A stretch of DNA of 64,000 nt, taken from positions 24,445,233 through 24,509,232 of the forward strand of contig CM053330.1 in NCBI GenBank assembly GCA_028583605.1, in the 5' to 3' direction. Position numbers and translations under genes: made by a program. Below, in pieces: positions 11,507 through 24,500 of this stretch (position 1 is the stretch's first letter; each line of letters begins with the position of its first letter). This DNA comes from Dastarcus helophoroides (taxonomy: Eukaryota; Arthropoda; Insecta; Coleoptera; Bothrideridae). The notes under the pieces were generated by a model. That model was not told where the DNA came from. It did no database searches and saw only the letters and a list, made by a program, of their open reading frames with translations.

Positions 11507-11579
11507 TGTTTTCGTTCCGACAAAAATAACGTTTTTTTTTGATTTCCGGTTTTCGGTTCAGTTCCGGTTCGAAGCCCTG
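11507..11579 (-). mobile_element. hAT-type terminus (CAGGGCTTCG...), on the right of the array
   Basis: Read on the minus strand the end is CAGGGCTTCGAACCGGAACT, a terminal sequence of hAT style, followed inward by GTCGGAACGAAAAC. The expected inverted partner was not found. Instead a same-orientation copy lies at 8852-8906, so this may be two ends of the same side or a rearranged element. Confidence 0.5.
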
Positions 11580-11589
11580 GGTCAATATA

Positions 11590-12010
11590 GATACAGTCAA
11601 AATTTCAAGAAAAAAATTACAATTCCAAAAATTCAAAAATCGAAATTTATAGTAAAAACTCTTTCGAAGAATTCCAAATTTTAAAGAAACTCAAAAAATA
11701 TTAGGAAACAAGAAAATTCGAAAAACCACCATGTTTAAAATTAATATTTAATTAAAAATAAAATATAAGAAAAAACTTTACAGAAAGATTTGTTCCTTAA
11801 ATTATAATTTTTTTTATAAAAAAGTTAAAGTTTTTTCGCAAAATTTCAACTTGTTATCAATATTTTAACTTTTCTTCAAAAATGTCGATATTTCATTTGA
11901 AAATTTTGACTTTCTTCCAGTTTTCTAAGTTTCAACATAATAATATAATATATAAAAAGTCAACTTCAAGTTCGAAATTTAGTCAACAAACTTCGACATT
12001 AAACTCGAAA
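11590..12010. repeat. AT-rich tandem array continuation
   Basis: Further diverged units of both polarities up to the TTC microsatellite. Confidence 0.6.
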
Positions 12011-12039
12011 CTTCTACTTTTTACTTAATTTCTTATTAG

Positions 12040-12187
12040 ATTCTTCTTCTTCTTGTTCTTCTTCTCCTTCTTCTTTTCTTCTGCTTCTTCTTCTTCCTTT
12101 TCTTCTTCTTCTTCTTCTTCTTCTCCTTCTTCTTCTTCTCCTTCTTCTTCTTCTTCTTCTTCTTCTTCTTCTTCTTCTTCTTCTTCG
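12040..12187. repeat. (TTC)n microsatellite, the tail of a LINE
   Basis: About 145 bp of TTC/CTT with a few CTCC interruptions. On the minus strand it is a (GAA)n run directly behind the LINE coding end, as at the LINE copy near 34.2 kb. The poly-Ser and poly-Arg frames here are artefacts. Confidence 0.9.
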
Positions 12188-12229
12188 TCCTCTATTTTCG
12201 GTGGACCGCCTGTGCATGTTCGTTCATTT

Positions 12230-12606
12230 GTCTGTTACTGTATATTCAAGTTGTCGCCCATCTTTTTCGAGGTGGTCCCACTGCAGATTTATCTCGCGCA
12301 ATTTTCACTATTCGTCTTTTATTTATTCTGCTTATGTGATCGTTGCACTCTCTTTTTCTACTCAGCACCCAGCTGTTAATAATATCTACCTTACATGTGT
12401 TCCATATATTTTCACTTTTTTCTCTGTTAAGGAGTGTTTTCCCAGTTATTCTGCGAAGTACCTTCATTTCTGTTGTTTCTAGTAGACGTTCAGTTTTCGT
12501 TGTTTCTGGTCTAGTTTCTGCTGTATATGTCATGATGGGCCTTATTGTTGCTTTAGAAATTCAGGCTTTGGTTTCAATTCCAATATTTTTATTGCACCAT
12601 ATGGTA
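12230..12606 (-). pseudogene. LINE reverse-transcriptase C-terminal fragment
   Basis: On the minus strand the translation runs ...KATIRPIMTYTAETRPETTK, then EMKVLRRITGKT and a basic tail GPPRKRWATT before a stop. This is the typical carboxyl end after the reverse-transcriptase domain of insect non-LTR retrotransposons (a YGAETW-like motif, LRRI, PRKRW). A TGA near 12568 breaks the frame upstream of PIMTYTAE, and everything further 5' is missing. The element is therefore 5'-truncated and dead. The (GAA)n microsatellite follows its 3' end. Confidence 0.75.
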
Positions 12607-12679
12607 TTATTTATTTATTTATTATTTATTGCCTGCTCGCTCACCTCTGCTTCCACATCACCATATCCCTAGTTCTTTT

Positions 12680-15600
12680 CGATTTTCCGGAATCCATTCA
12701 ACGTTTGGGGCAAAAAGATCTTGAAATTTTGCCATGTAAAATTTGGTTATAGGTAAGGCACCGCGCTTTACTTTCTGCAAGCCAGCACGACTAACGATAA
12801 ATGCGAGAATTCATTCGAGTTCCAAAGGTACATCCAGTTTAACCTCGAAGTTTCATGAAATCTGATCACTCGGCCTCCTCCAATTAGAGTCTACCCAAAA
12901 TGGATGATACTTTCAAAAATTGAGACGCGGTTTTACTGAAGCCATTCGACATAGTCTACATTATTACTGAAATTTTTCTTGCTCATGTGACTAGTTTTGG
13001 CTGTTTTCTGCGCGGACCATTCGAGTGTTGTAGGGGGCGAAATAAAGCGAAATCCCAATAAAGGCGTCGTTTCTAAATAACTGTTGTGTCTATATAAAGT
13101 TGGCATTCACGAGATGCCAGTATATGTCCATTATGTGTGTACAAGGCAAACATATTGTATTTAATATTGACAAAGTCAAACGACGTAAATACGCTCTAAC
13201 AATGGGACAATTATTAAGCTTATTTGAGAGTTAACACCTCGTGTTTGTTTATAATAATGTTTACAGTGACAACACCGTTGGAGTTTAAAAATGAGTTTTT
13301 TAGGAAACATCCAGCGTGATTTACCGATACTCATTAGAAGCTGACTAATTGAATCAATTTGGCATCGATTCGAACAACCTTGTAGCCGATTGCTCAATTA
13401 GTAAGAGGCTGCGCCCAATTTCGAAACCCGACCATAAAGGCGACAAAAAATAATTCCCAATCTCTTAACGCTTACAGATAATTTCAAAAGATGTTCACTT
13501 TGTGAAACTAATAGTAGGATAATAGCCATATTTATAACACTACTCATAGGGCAATAGAGCCGCCTAATCTCTACTTTAAAGTTTGGGATTCTAATTATTA
13601 TGCGATAAGTATTTCACCAGCACAATTGGCATTTTCCGGTACGTCAATTTTTGAACTTTATAGCCCTAAATACAAAGTGGGGGGAGCAGGGGGTAGGCTC
13701 CCCAGACGATCTATATTGGCCATAGAAAAACAAGGATCCTACAGAGCCTATGAGGATATTTATTCCCTATTTGGCATTTGCGCCCCTCCAGAAAAAAATT
13801 CTGTATCCACCCGTGGCGCTAAATAAACGAATTGATAGATTAAGTCTGGTCTATTCCAAGAAATATGTAAGTACAAACCACTTTATTTAATCCTTGAAAT
13901 AACATGCGAGTTTCTCTGATGTTCAACGAAACAAGAAGGCACAGAAGCGGAACATCTTTGATTTATGCAGAGAATATATTAAGTGCGCGTTTATTTTGAA
14001 CCTTAAAGGTGGCAAAATTGCCAGACGACTTTCACATTCACGACTCTCTATCTACTTTTATCTTCTCTTCTTTCTGGTCTAGTAACGTGCCAACAAACAA
14101 GGACAACAACTAATTTGCTCCCTAATAATTCAAATTATGTATTGATTTGTGATTTACAAATAAAAATAAAAAACTCTGAATAATCACTGGTATGTTAAAA
14201 TAAATAATATATCCTATGAAGTTTTAAATATATCTTTAAACTGTTGGCAAAGGGGCCGTCCCCCATAGGGGTAGGGGAGTCAACTGCTACAAATGTCAAA
14301 TACTTTAGTGCTTTATTTTTTAAACTTGGGTTATTAGTAACTGTAACGTAAATGTATCCTTCAAAATGACATAATTCTCTAGAATGTATTGAATGTAAAA
14401 GAACGTTAGGGAGGCTCGCTGGTCGCTTAAATGGATTTTGCATATGTTCCGACTTGAAGAAGTTGAAAATTCCGGAATGGGTGACCTAAATAAATGGACA
14501 CGAATCACTCCTAGATTATTTACTGTTGTGGAAATAAAGTTTTGTTTTGATTGTCCCTTAATACAATCCATAGTAATATCCAACATATACAAAAACAAAC
14601 ATCAATTTTCGAGCTTGTACTTTACAAATATAAAAGGCGAACGTGTTGCGTCTAAGTTGCTCGGCATCGCGCTCATTTAGATGTAAGCAATCTTTAAAAC
14701 GATTTACTCCATTTGCATCTAATAAACGTTAATATCAGTTACTGTTACGTGATTACCGGTCACAACTAAAACGATCAAGACTACTGGATGCGTACACGAT
14801 AATTACTTTTCGAAAAAATCTCGCGCCCATTACGCTCGTATTTAATGTCTGCGAAATTATCCTCGGTTGTCTAGTGGAATAATTTGCTCTTCCACTAGGG
14901 GACAGTGTAATGCTCAATTACTGACCAGTGGGGCTGAAAAACGCCAGCTTTAAAATCACTTCTGCTTCCAAAGACCAGAGATTGTTCTTCAACGCATTTT
15001 GCGCAGTAAATTATAGATTTATTTAGATTGTGGTTAATTTTTGCACTAAATAATATAGTACCAACAGTGGAAACTCAGACTCCACTCACATTCACGTATG
15101 TTCACTTTAAATTTTATAAATATATATCACTGGTTTCAAAATATCAATCGGTTAAAAGGACAATGTTTTTATCTACGAATTGGGTGTCTACTCTTCGTTT
15201 GGGCGCTTTAGCATTTCAAAATTTCACAAAGTCAAAAATTGGAAGTCATTAAATCGCATTTTCAAGGGTCCTGTCTTATACATATTGACATGTAAAATTC
15301 GAATCTACAAAGAGAATCAAACTACGACTACTCATTTGGGTTCTATATCGTTTAAAATCTCTATGAAAATATTAAAAATGTAGTATATCCTAAATGGGGG
15401 CACTTATAGAACGATAGCAAATTTCGGCTAAGCTAGTTATTCAGAAAACGTCAACTAAATGCTTAACTTCCATTATGAAATGTTCTTCGGAAAAGAAACA
15501 ATTCCAGTGCTTAACGTACGTCCAGTTTAACTCTGAACGTTCCTAATAAATGACGGGGGCCAATCTCCCGATGTGGAACTTACAGAAAGTTACTCAAATC

Positions 15601-16220
15601 TTACAAAATAACTCGTGTTTGATTTCGGGCTCCGTAGTTGAATAAAATCGTAGGCGTTTTGATCGAAAAAAAAAATAATAATAAGCACGCAACCCAGAAG
15701 CTTCAAGTGAAACGTGTGTCTACGGCCCACCCCGTCGAGATAACAACCATCGCGGCGTTTCTCCCGAGGGCCCTAATTGAAAGAACAACGAAGAGCACGT
15801 GTTACGTGCAAGAAACAAATTGAAAAGATGAAAAGGTTCCCTTATGTTTGTGCGGCGGCAGAACTGAGTGTTTAGGCCGCAACAAAGGAGTGCCGCCGCG
15901 GGAAATTAACGCGAAGAACCGCCCGCCCGTATATCGCAGTGCACTCACTCTACCTACCTATAGGCAGAGTACATAATACCTACCGCGCCGTGGCTGCAAC
16001 TGCGTTCGGCGATATTCAAATGTCGCGGGGTCAGGGCGAGTCAATCCAAACAATACCGAAACATTTGAATATTCATGGCGACTCATATTATATGCAAATT
16101 GGATGCATTACCATAACGGCCACTTGTTGACAATATACGAGGTGGATTTCTGACTTTTTCCAAGTAAAATGTCTAACTTACCATACGATATGTTAAATTT
16201 ATTTAGTACCATATTTAAAG
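12680..16220. other. Mostly unique region without recognised genes
   Basis: About 3.5 kb of ordinary-complexity sequence. None of the short frames (13626-13826, 14195-14443, 14438-14680, 15939-16130 and others) shows a known motif. Items of note are CACGTG at 15796-15801 inside the inverted repeat GCACGTGTTACGTGC, an octamer ATGCAAAT at 16092-16099, and CpG-rich sequence at 15720-16060. These could belong to regulatory DNA but prove nothing alone. The block 13640-13825, ending in CCTCCAG...CCACCCGTGGCG, looks TE-like but was not identified. Confidence 0.4.
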
Positions 16221-16229
16221 TTGGAAAGA

Positions 16230-16470
16230 ATAGATTGTTTTAGTATCGATTAAAATTGGGAGTGGAATAGATTTTTTGAGTCGACTGAATTTGGAGTTCG
16301 AGTTTTTTTGACCCTATTCAAACTAGAAAACATTAAATCAATTCGATTCTTTTAATTAATATCGATTCTTTTAGACTTGATCCAGATAAGAAAATACTGA
16401 ATCAATTCGTTTCGCTTAGTATCCGTTGGATTTAAAATTACCTTGATCCTTTTAGAAGAAATTTATTTTA
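16230..16470. repeat. AATCGATTC-type repeat patch
   Basis: ATCAATTCGATTCTTTTAAT and neighbours belong to the palindromic family that dominates 32.0-32.85 kb. Confidence 0.5.
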
Positions 16471-16494
16471 AAAGACCAGACTCAATCCTAACTC

Positions 16495-16750
16495 CTAACT
16501 AATATACAATTGCCAAAGTGTGTTTGTCTGTCTGTCTGTTTGTTGAATTTTCGTGGCCCAATTACTAAACCGATTTCAATGAAAATTGGTATAGCACTTT
16601 CTTGAAATCCGATATATAAAATAGACTCATTTTTATCGCAGAAAACTGTGTCCAAGAGGACTGAGGCAAAAATGAAAAAAAGAAAAAAATAGTGGATTAT
16701 GACCACTTAAATATCTATCCAGTTAAGATCGCCAAGACTTTTTTTGAGAT
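16495..16750 (+). repeat. Dispersed insect repeat with TGTC run
   Basis: TTTGTCTGTCTGTCTGTTTG is followed by ACCGATTTCAATGAAAATTG, a combination that recurs in insect interspersed repeats. I cannot name its class. The minus-strand frame 16488-16706 covers it and is not supported as a gene. Confidence 0.45.
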
Positions 16751-17805
16751 TCTTTAATTTCGACAGCAGGTTCGACAGTGTGAGGATTAAACAAATAATG
16801 CGTACAAATTGGAACAGACCAAGAGTTTGCAGAAAATTAGCTTCGTGTAACTCCAGCTTATAAATTACCGAGCGTATACCGATTTTATTCGTATTAACCT
16901 TGTTAATACATTCCCCGTTGAATTATTGTTAAATAAATCACAATATAAATGCTTGGGCTGCTATAAATATATGGCGTCCATTGCTTAACCATGCTTCTGT
17001 TTGCTAGTTGACGGCCTTAAGGCTTGCTGGTGAAATGATGAACAACTTCCGGTCTGACGACGTCGTTGTCTTACGACGGTTATGTTATGGGCATGAAGAT
17101 AATGCAGTAGAAGAGAGCGTCTGAGTGTGTCCAACGAAGGAAGAGATAAGGGTCCACCCACTATATTAAAACGCACGCTAATAATACGGTCTAGATGAGA
17201 TAATTTAATGTAAGACGAGGTCGAATTTATATGACATTTTGAAAAGGCAAAAATGTCGCAATAGATTCGCGAATTTCTCAATAAAAAGCAAAAAAAAAAA
17301 CAGTCTATAAGATTTTACTTTATTATCAATTGATTCAATTATACGTATCGTGTTTTAATTTACTTAACGTGGGCAACGAACTTTGTTATAATTGTTTTTG
17401 TATTTATTACAAAAGAGGGGAAATGAAGCATAATTCGAAAAGTGTTGTGCCACAATTGTGCACAAAAAAATTATAATATTACGGTAGATAAACCAAAGTT
17501 ACTTTTAGGGCACAATAATTTTGAGTCGAGATAAACACGAATGTCAGATTTTAATTTAATTAATTAAATAGTCTTTTCAACATGTAGACGTCAATAGATA
17601 GTGCGACAGCTGCGACCCAACTCTATATTACACGTCTTCATTGCAATCGGAAGAAATAAAATATTGTTTAAGTAAAAAATGTGAATATGCATGAAAGGTG
17701 AAAGCAAACAAGTAAACAACGCAAAAATTAAGATGTAGGATATTCGCTCAATTGTCTATAAAGCATTTATTTTTCCTGTCTTAGCAGCAACTTATACACC
17801 TGATT
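16750..17805. other. Unique region without recognised genes
   Basis: Ordinary sequence. A 98-codon minus-strand frame at 16985-17281 lacks recognisable motifs and is not called. Confidence 0.4.
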
Positions 17806-17809
17806 TGTT

Positions 17810-19740
17810 AAGGAAATTTTGAAAAAGTCAACATTTTGAAAAATCGCAATTTTCAAAAAAAGCGAGAAAAAGGTACGAAAATTTAACATTTTTAAAAAAC
17901 ATTTTTCAAAAATCCAGTTCTCTCAAACAAGTCAAAATAATCAAAAATTTTGAAAAGTTAAAATTTTCAAAAAATGAAAGTCAACAACTTTAAAAAAAGT
18001 GGAAATTTCTAATAAAAATCGAAATTTTCAAAAGTCAATATTTTCAGAAGAAATCATGATATTTAAAAATGATTAAAATGTTCCATAAGGCATACATATT
18101 TGTTTGTTTTGATAAACGGTCGATTTTGCAAATAAATTCAAAGATATTTTCAAACGTTCCAGATTTAAAAAGGTCGAAATTTTCAAAATTGAAATATTAA
18201 AAAAAGTCGAAATTTGCACTAAAGTCGAAATTTTTACTAAAGACAAAATTTTCAAAAGTCAAAATTTTCAAAAGTTAAAATTTTCAGAAAAAATCAAAAT
18301 ATTCAGAGAGAAATTGTTTAAAAAGTCATACCTTATTCGAGAAGTCGAGTTTTGAAAAGAAGTTGGAACTTTGCAAGTAAAGTTCAAGATATTTTCAAGT
18401 TCCAGATTTAAAAATTTTCAAAAAGAAAATTTTCAAATACACTCAAAATTTATTTAAAAGAAGATCGACATTTTGAAAAAAAGAAAATTTTCAATAAGTC
18501 GACAATTTAAAAAAAACCGTGTAAGGTCGTTTTAAAACAGTTCGAAATTGGCAAAAAAAGTTTAAATTAAAAAAAAAGGTTTCGAATAAAAGTCAAAATT
18601 TTCAAAAAAGGTCGATTTTTTAAAATTTTGAACTATTTAAAAAAAGGCTCAAAAATTTCAGACAATCAAATTTCGAAAGCGCGTTGAAATTAGCAAACAT
18701 ATTACAAATCAAATAAATCAAAATTTTCAAAAAAGGGGAAATTTTCAGAAAGTCTGAATTAAGAAAAGGTTGAAATTTAAAATCAAAAAAACTCGAAACT
18801 TTCAAATTAATTCTGAATTTTTAATGCCATTCAAATTATTCAGAAAAATCTTAATTTTTAAAAAGAGTCAAAATTTTAAAAATAAATCAAACTTTTGAAA
18901 ATAGTGTAAATATTCAAACAAATTTAAATATTCAAAAAGGATCAAAAGGTTCAAAAATCCAAATTATGAAAATAAAACGCTTTGAAAGAAAGTCGAAGTT
19001 GACAAAAAAAGCCAAATTTTCACAAGGTCAAAAATGTCAAAAAGACAAAATATTCAAAAAAAGTCTTAATTTTGAGAGAAGAGAAGATTTCAATAAAAGT
19101 TGAGACAATTCAGAAAAGGTCAAAATTTTTAAAAATTGTTGGAATGTTCAAAAAGGGTAAATATTTTCAAAAAATAACATTTCGAGAAGTGAACAAAATT
19201 TTGAAAGCACGTTTGAAATTTGTAAAAAAATTGCAAATCAAAAAATGAAAATTTTCAAAAAAGGGGCAATTTTCAGAAAGTCTGACTACAAAAAAAGTTG
19301 ATATTTCCAAAAAAAAATTTAATTTTGAAATTAATTCTGGTTTTTAAAACCAGTCGAATTAATCAGAAAAATTTTAATTTTTAAAAACAGTCAAAATTTC
19401 AAAAATAATTCTTAGTTTTGAAAACGTTGAAAATATTCAAAAAGGGCCCAAATATTCAAATACTCGCTTCGAAAAAAGGTCAAAATTAGCAAAAAAGGGT
19501 AAAATTTTCACAAAATCAAGAATTTCAAAAAGTCGGAATCTTCAAAAAAACAGAAAAAGAGCTTTCAATAAACGTTGAAAAATTAAGAAAAGGTTCAATT
19601 TTTTTTTAGATGTTACATATTGAAAAAGAGTCTAATTGTTTCAAATATCGAAATGTCGAGATAAAGTCGAAATTTAAAAGAAGTTGCAAAAAATTTGAAG
19701 GGAAAATTTTCAAAAAAGTCAGTGTAATACTTGAATGATT
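17810..19740. repeat. AT-rich tandem array, A-rich strand +
   Basis: Long run of AAAAGTCGAAATTTTCAAA-type units. Internal near-repeats exist: 18560-18800 resembles 19120-19330 (TTTTCAGAAAGTCTGA occurs in both), so larger blocks were duplicated as well as single units. No hAT-style terminus was found at either edge. Confidence 0.78.
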
Positions 19741-19744
19741 TTTC

Positions 19745-21577
19745 TCGAAATTTTCAGTTTAAACTTAAAAATAAATTTTCGCGAAAGTTCGTCTTCTATT
19801 CTAGATTTCCGGTTTTAAATTTCAATTTATTTTTTGCTCCTTAAATTTAAACACTAGGGTCGAATTCCTCGATAAAAAATTAAATTTCAAAACAAAAATA
19901 TTCTTAGAAACTCGAAATGTCCATTGTTTGCCTAATATTTCAAATTTGCTCCCAAAGTTTACCACTTTTTTGAAAGAAGATATTTTAAAAATGGATTGAA
20001 GGTTAAACAAAACGATGCTATTGTGATTCCCTTCGTTAACCAATTATGTTCAAGCGAGAACCAGATGTTCATCATATTGTCAATAGTTTGTCACAAAACG
20101 CTTAATTTCAATTTTTTCTGAAGCGATTGTGTGCAATGCGACACTACGATTCATTTTAATATATACACATCAGGAAAGTCAAACACTGTCCATAGGAAGA
20201 ATGTTAATGAGAGATTTAACATTGAGAGCTAATAGTGGGATATATGGGAGGCGCCTTGTATTCTCCTACACCGGTGTAAATAATTCAACGCAGAGCGCAG
20301 CGATCAGTGCTGGTGGAGATTTCAGTAGTACATCATAGCTTCTAACGTGTTTTGTTACGGGATTACTACTGGCAGGCAACAATTTTATTAAAAATTACGT
20401 ACCACATGCTCTTTGTTTTTTTAATCAGTTGATTTAATCAACTTCTGAGGCAAAATTAAACTGATATTCTTTGATAACCAAAATAAATAAACGAGATTTC
20501 TTAAACAAAATAAATAATAATTCTAATGAAGAATATAACATAACTCTTTAAACATTACAATATAAGGAGTTCAAATAGGCCGCCAGACTGTGCCAAACAA
20601 TATTCCAGTCTGTTGTAAAATTCTCGACGCGTTTTTTATAACATCTAAACTGGAAGATACGAGCATGCTGCGTCAAAGTAGGGGAATACGTTCAGCGGCC
20701 GTAGAAAACTATGGAAGGGACAATTCTTAGCGTTTTACATGGACAATGAAAATGTTTCCTTATCTGTATAATAAGTGACTGCCCTTTTTGCACGACTGTC
20801 AAAATACAGTTTGTAGTTCTATCAAAAGCTTTAGCATTTTTTTTTCCTTTTCTCTTTGACAAACTCTGCAAACACTGCACTTCAGCTCTTTTAATAAGAT
20901 CGTATTAAAATGCAATTTATCACGAGAAGACCTTGCATACAAATATCAACGTTGGCATTATTAATTGACTGTAATTTAAATCGTCCAATAACAACGCATC
21001 AATTGGGTGGTTATTATGCTATTTAGGTCAATAGTACTTGTCATATGAAAACTTCTTGAATGAGTTGAGGTACAAATGTTTATTAGCACCGGCACTTTGG
21101 CGAGCACAGTTTTCAATAATATAAAAACACTTGGAAAAAAAAGTACATTAAATGGAACTTAACGACTGACATTTTTACCGAGAATAATTGTTTACGGCAT
21201 TGATATAATTGGATCTGAAAAGAAATATACAAAAATATTCGTTTTAACGAGTAACGAAGGTAGTTTAGATATTACAGATAAAGGTCATTCGACTTATCAA
21301 CGTTTGCAGTTTTGAGATAATGATCCAGATCATGAGGAGATAACAAACCAATTTACTGAGTTCTTTAATTATGTGGAGTAAACGCAATTGGATCGCACAT
21401 CTATCTGACTGATTGAGCATTTAAAGTTTACTTGCTTCGCTGTTCCCTTTCCTCGACAGATTTAATTTGAACCTACTTTTCCTACTTCAAAAATGTGGTG
21501 ATTAGTACCAAGCTTAGCTTAATGAAGAAAGAAAATTTAAAAAAAATGTTATTCAACCTTCTAAATGAGTAAATCAA
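19745..21577. other. Mostly unique region without recognised genes
   Basis: After a short low-complexity zone to about 20040, the sequence is ordinary in complexity. The 69-codon frame at 20129-20338 and the minus frame at 20692-20880 have no known motif. Confidence 0.4.
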
Positions 21578-21585
21578 TCCATAAG

Positions 21586-24500
21586 CAGTGGCGGCCCGTA
21601 GCCAAAACTAATGGGGGTGCTGCTTAGCGTTTTAAAATTTTTAAGTTTTCGACTAGAAATTTCGACATTTTCAAATCGTTACTTATCGAAAATGTTAGAT
21701 TTCTTTGAAAACTTGACAATGAAAACTTTTGATAATGTCCCGTTTTTTGAAAGGTTGGATTTTTTCCAAATTTCGACTGTGTTGCAAAACTTAGATTTTT
21801 TCTTGTTATCTCGACCTTTTCGGTGTTCTGTCTTTTTTTGTAATTTTTTTATAAATTAATTATTACCTTTTTTCTGAAAATGTAAATTTTTTCAAAACTG
21901 GACTTTTGACTTTTTAAATTTTCGACTTTTCTAAATTTTATCTTTGTTTATAATTTTTTTTTGAAAAATTATAATTATTTTATTGAAAATTTTGATTCTC
22001 AATAATTTCGACTGGTTTTTATTTAAATGTCAACTATTTTTCAAAATTTCGACTTTTTGCAAAGTTTCGATTATTTTTTAAATTTTTTTTGTTCAAAATT
22101 TCGCTACTTCTTAATTTTCGAAATTCTTTCAAAATTTTGATTTTTTGAAAATTTTGAAATTTTATGAAACGTTTGACATTTTTTCAAAATTTTAATTTTT
22201 TTGACCTAAAATTTCATCTTCTTAAAAAATGTTCCACTTTGATTCAAAATCTTAACTATTAAAAATTTAAATTTTTCCAAAATTTTAACTTCTCAATATT
22301 TCGACTTTTAAAAACCTCGATCTATCTGATAATTTTCACTTGTTTTCAATTTTCCGGTTTCGAAAATTTTGGTTTATATTGAAAAGTTGAGTGCAAATTT
22401 CCCAACTGTTCAAAATTTAAACTTTTATAAAATTTCGAATTATTTTGTAAATTCGATAAGAATTCTCAAATCTTTTGGAAATTTTCATATTTTTTAATTT
22501 CTACTACAAAATTTCGACCTTTTCTTTTTGAAAATTTTCTCTTTTGCAAAATTTTGACTTCTTTTGGAAATTTAAAAGATTTTGAAAATTTTTGCCTTGT
22601 CAACAATTTTATTGAAAATTTTAATCTTTTCTTAAATCTGCACTTTTTTGAAATTTTCGACTTTATATTTTAATTCCCAGTTTGTTTAAAATTCCGGCCT
22701 TTTTCAAATGTTCGAATTTTTCAGAATTTTGGTCTGTTTCCAAAATTTAAAATTTTTGGAAAACTTAAAAATTTTGACTATTTTTTTATTTCAATATTTT
22801 CAAAATTTTGACATTTTTTAAAGTCAGACATTTCTTAAAACATTTTATTGAAATTCTCGACTAATATTTCGTAAAATTTCGACTCCATTTCAAAACTTGA
22901 CTTTTTTTTGGAAAAGTTCGAATTTTTTTTAAAAATTTTATACATTTTTTTAAACATTTCCAATTAAATCTTCGATAGAAAAGAAAAGATTCTTTTTAAA
23001 CTTAAACTATTGAAAATTTCGACTTTTTTCAAAATTTTACGTTTTCAAAATTTCAACTTTTTTGATAATTACGAATTTTTCGATAATTTTAAGTTTTTTT
23101 CAATATTCAAAAAATCCAGCTTCTTTGAAAATTTAACTGAAAACTCTGCAATTTACTTTAAATGTCGATATTTTTCCAAAAATTCGTCTTTTATTCACAT
23201 TCCCAAAATTGTTGAATATGTCGACCATTTTAAAAATTCAAAATTTTTTTCGAAATCCTTATTTTCTTTTGAAAATTTGACTTTCTATGAGAATTTCAAA
23301 GTTTTTTAAAATTTGACTTTTTTTTTTAATTCGACTCTTTGATAACTTTAGCTTTATTTTTTAAAAGTGGTAATGTTTTTCTTTCTAAATTTGCATTTTT
23401 TGAGAAAAATTTCTAAATAATACTCAAATTTAAAAAATTAAAATCAAAATTTTCTATTTTTAAAATTGTGCAAAGTTTTGAAACAAATTTCCAAAAAAAA
23501 TTTTGCATTTTATGTACAAATAAATTGCAAACATTTGAATTTTAATCACAAAAAATTGGCTTTAAGCTGGAATATTTGATTTTTGAAATGTCTCTGGAAC
23601 TTCAAAATTACTAGAAAAAAATTGGAGCAGTAAGTTGTTAATGAATTTTTTTCAACATTTTGATTCGTTTTGATTTCAAAATTTTGAAACTCTTTTAGAA
23701 ATGTTAACTCTTTTTCTCAAAAATGTTAATAATGTCCACTTTAAAAGTCGAAATTATAGGAATACTTTTGACAATTAATTTATTTCAAAAAATTTTTATT
23801 TTCGTTAGTTCCGAAAATATTATTTTTTTTGAAAAATGTTTACAAATAAGAAATTTAAACTTTTTCTAGAAATATGATCTGCTTTCTCTAAAAATTTTGA
23901 GTTTAATTTTTAAATTTATTTATTTCAATTTTAAATTCGAACTTGAGAATTTCAAGAATAAATATATCATTTCTAGAAAAATTGGAAATTCCGATTCAGA
24001 ATTTCCTTTGGTCCTACAGTAGCAGTAATTTTTTAGAGAAATATTAAGTCGTAAAAGAGGTTGAAAATTACAAGGTTCATTTTTTCTTCAAATTTTAATA
24101 TTTTTCCCAAAGTTTTCTTATTTTTATGCAGATTTGAAGTTTATTTTCCCTAAATTTTCAGTTTCTTACCAAAATTACAAAATAAAATAAACTTTAAAAT
24201 ATTAAAACTTCGTTAAAGAACTTTAAATTTTCAAAACAAATTAGAGGGAAATGAAAATTTCTACAAGAAAAAATATTTTAAAGTCAAAATCTCCAGAAAA
24301 AGTCAAAATTTCTAAAAAAAATGCTTTGTATAAAATGTTTAGACAAAAACAAAAATTTCATAGGAAAAAAGCAAAATTTCTTAGAGAAAAAAACGAAATT
24401 TGAAAAAAGTAGAAATTTTTTGTTTTTCCAAAATTGTTGAAATTTTTATGGAGTTTTCAGGGTTTTTTCCAAATATTTTTTATCAAAACTACAAAATAAA

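Noticed and set aside
12014..12379. Poly-Arg (minus) and poly-Ser (plus) frames
   Set aside because: They are readings of the (TTC)n microsatellite, with a LINE shadow at the edge.
17810..19740. Possible CRISPR or clustered spaced repeat
   Set aside because: Units are degenerate and contiguous with no constant repeats or unique spacers, and the sequence is eukaryotic.
23010..23309. 99-codon open frame, and similar Phe/Ser/Lys-rich frames in all AT arrays
   Set aside because: The translation (NFDFF, ISTFF repeats) follows the 18-20 bp DNA unit and similar frames appear in every array on either strand. The open frame comes from base composition.
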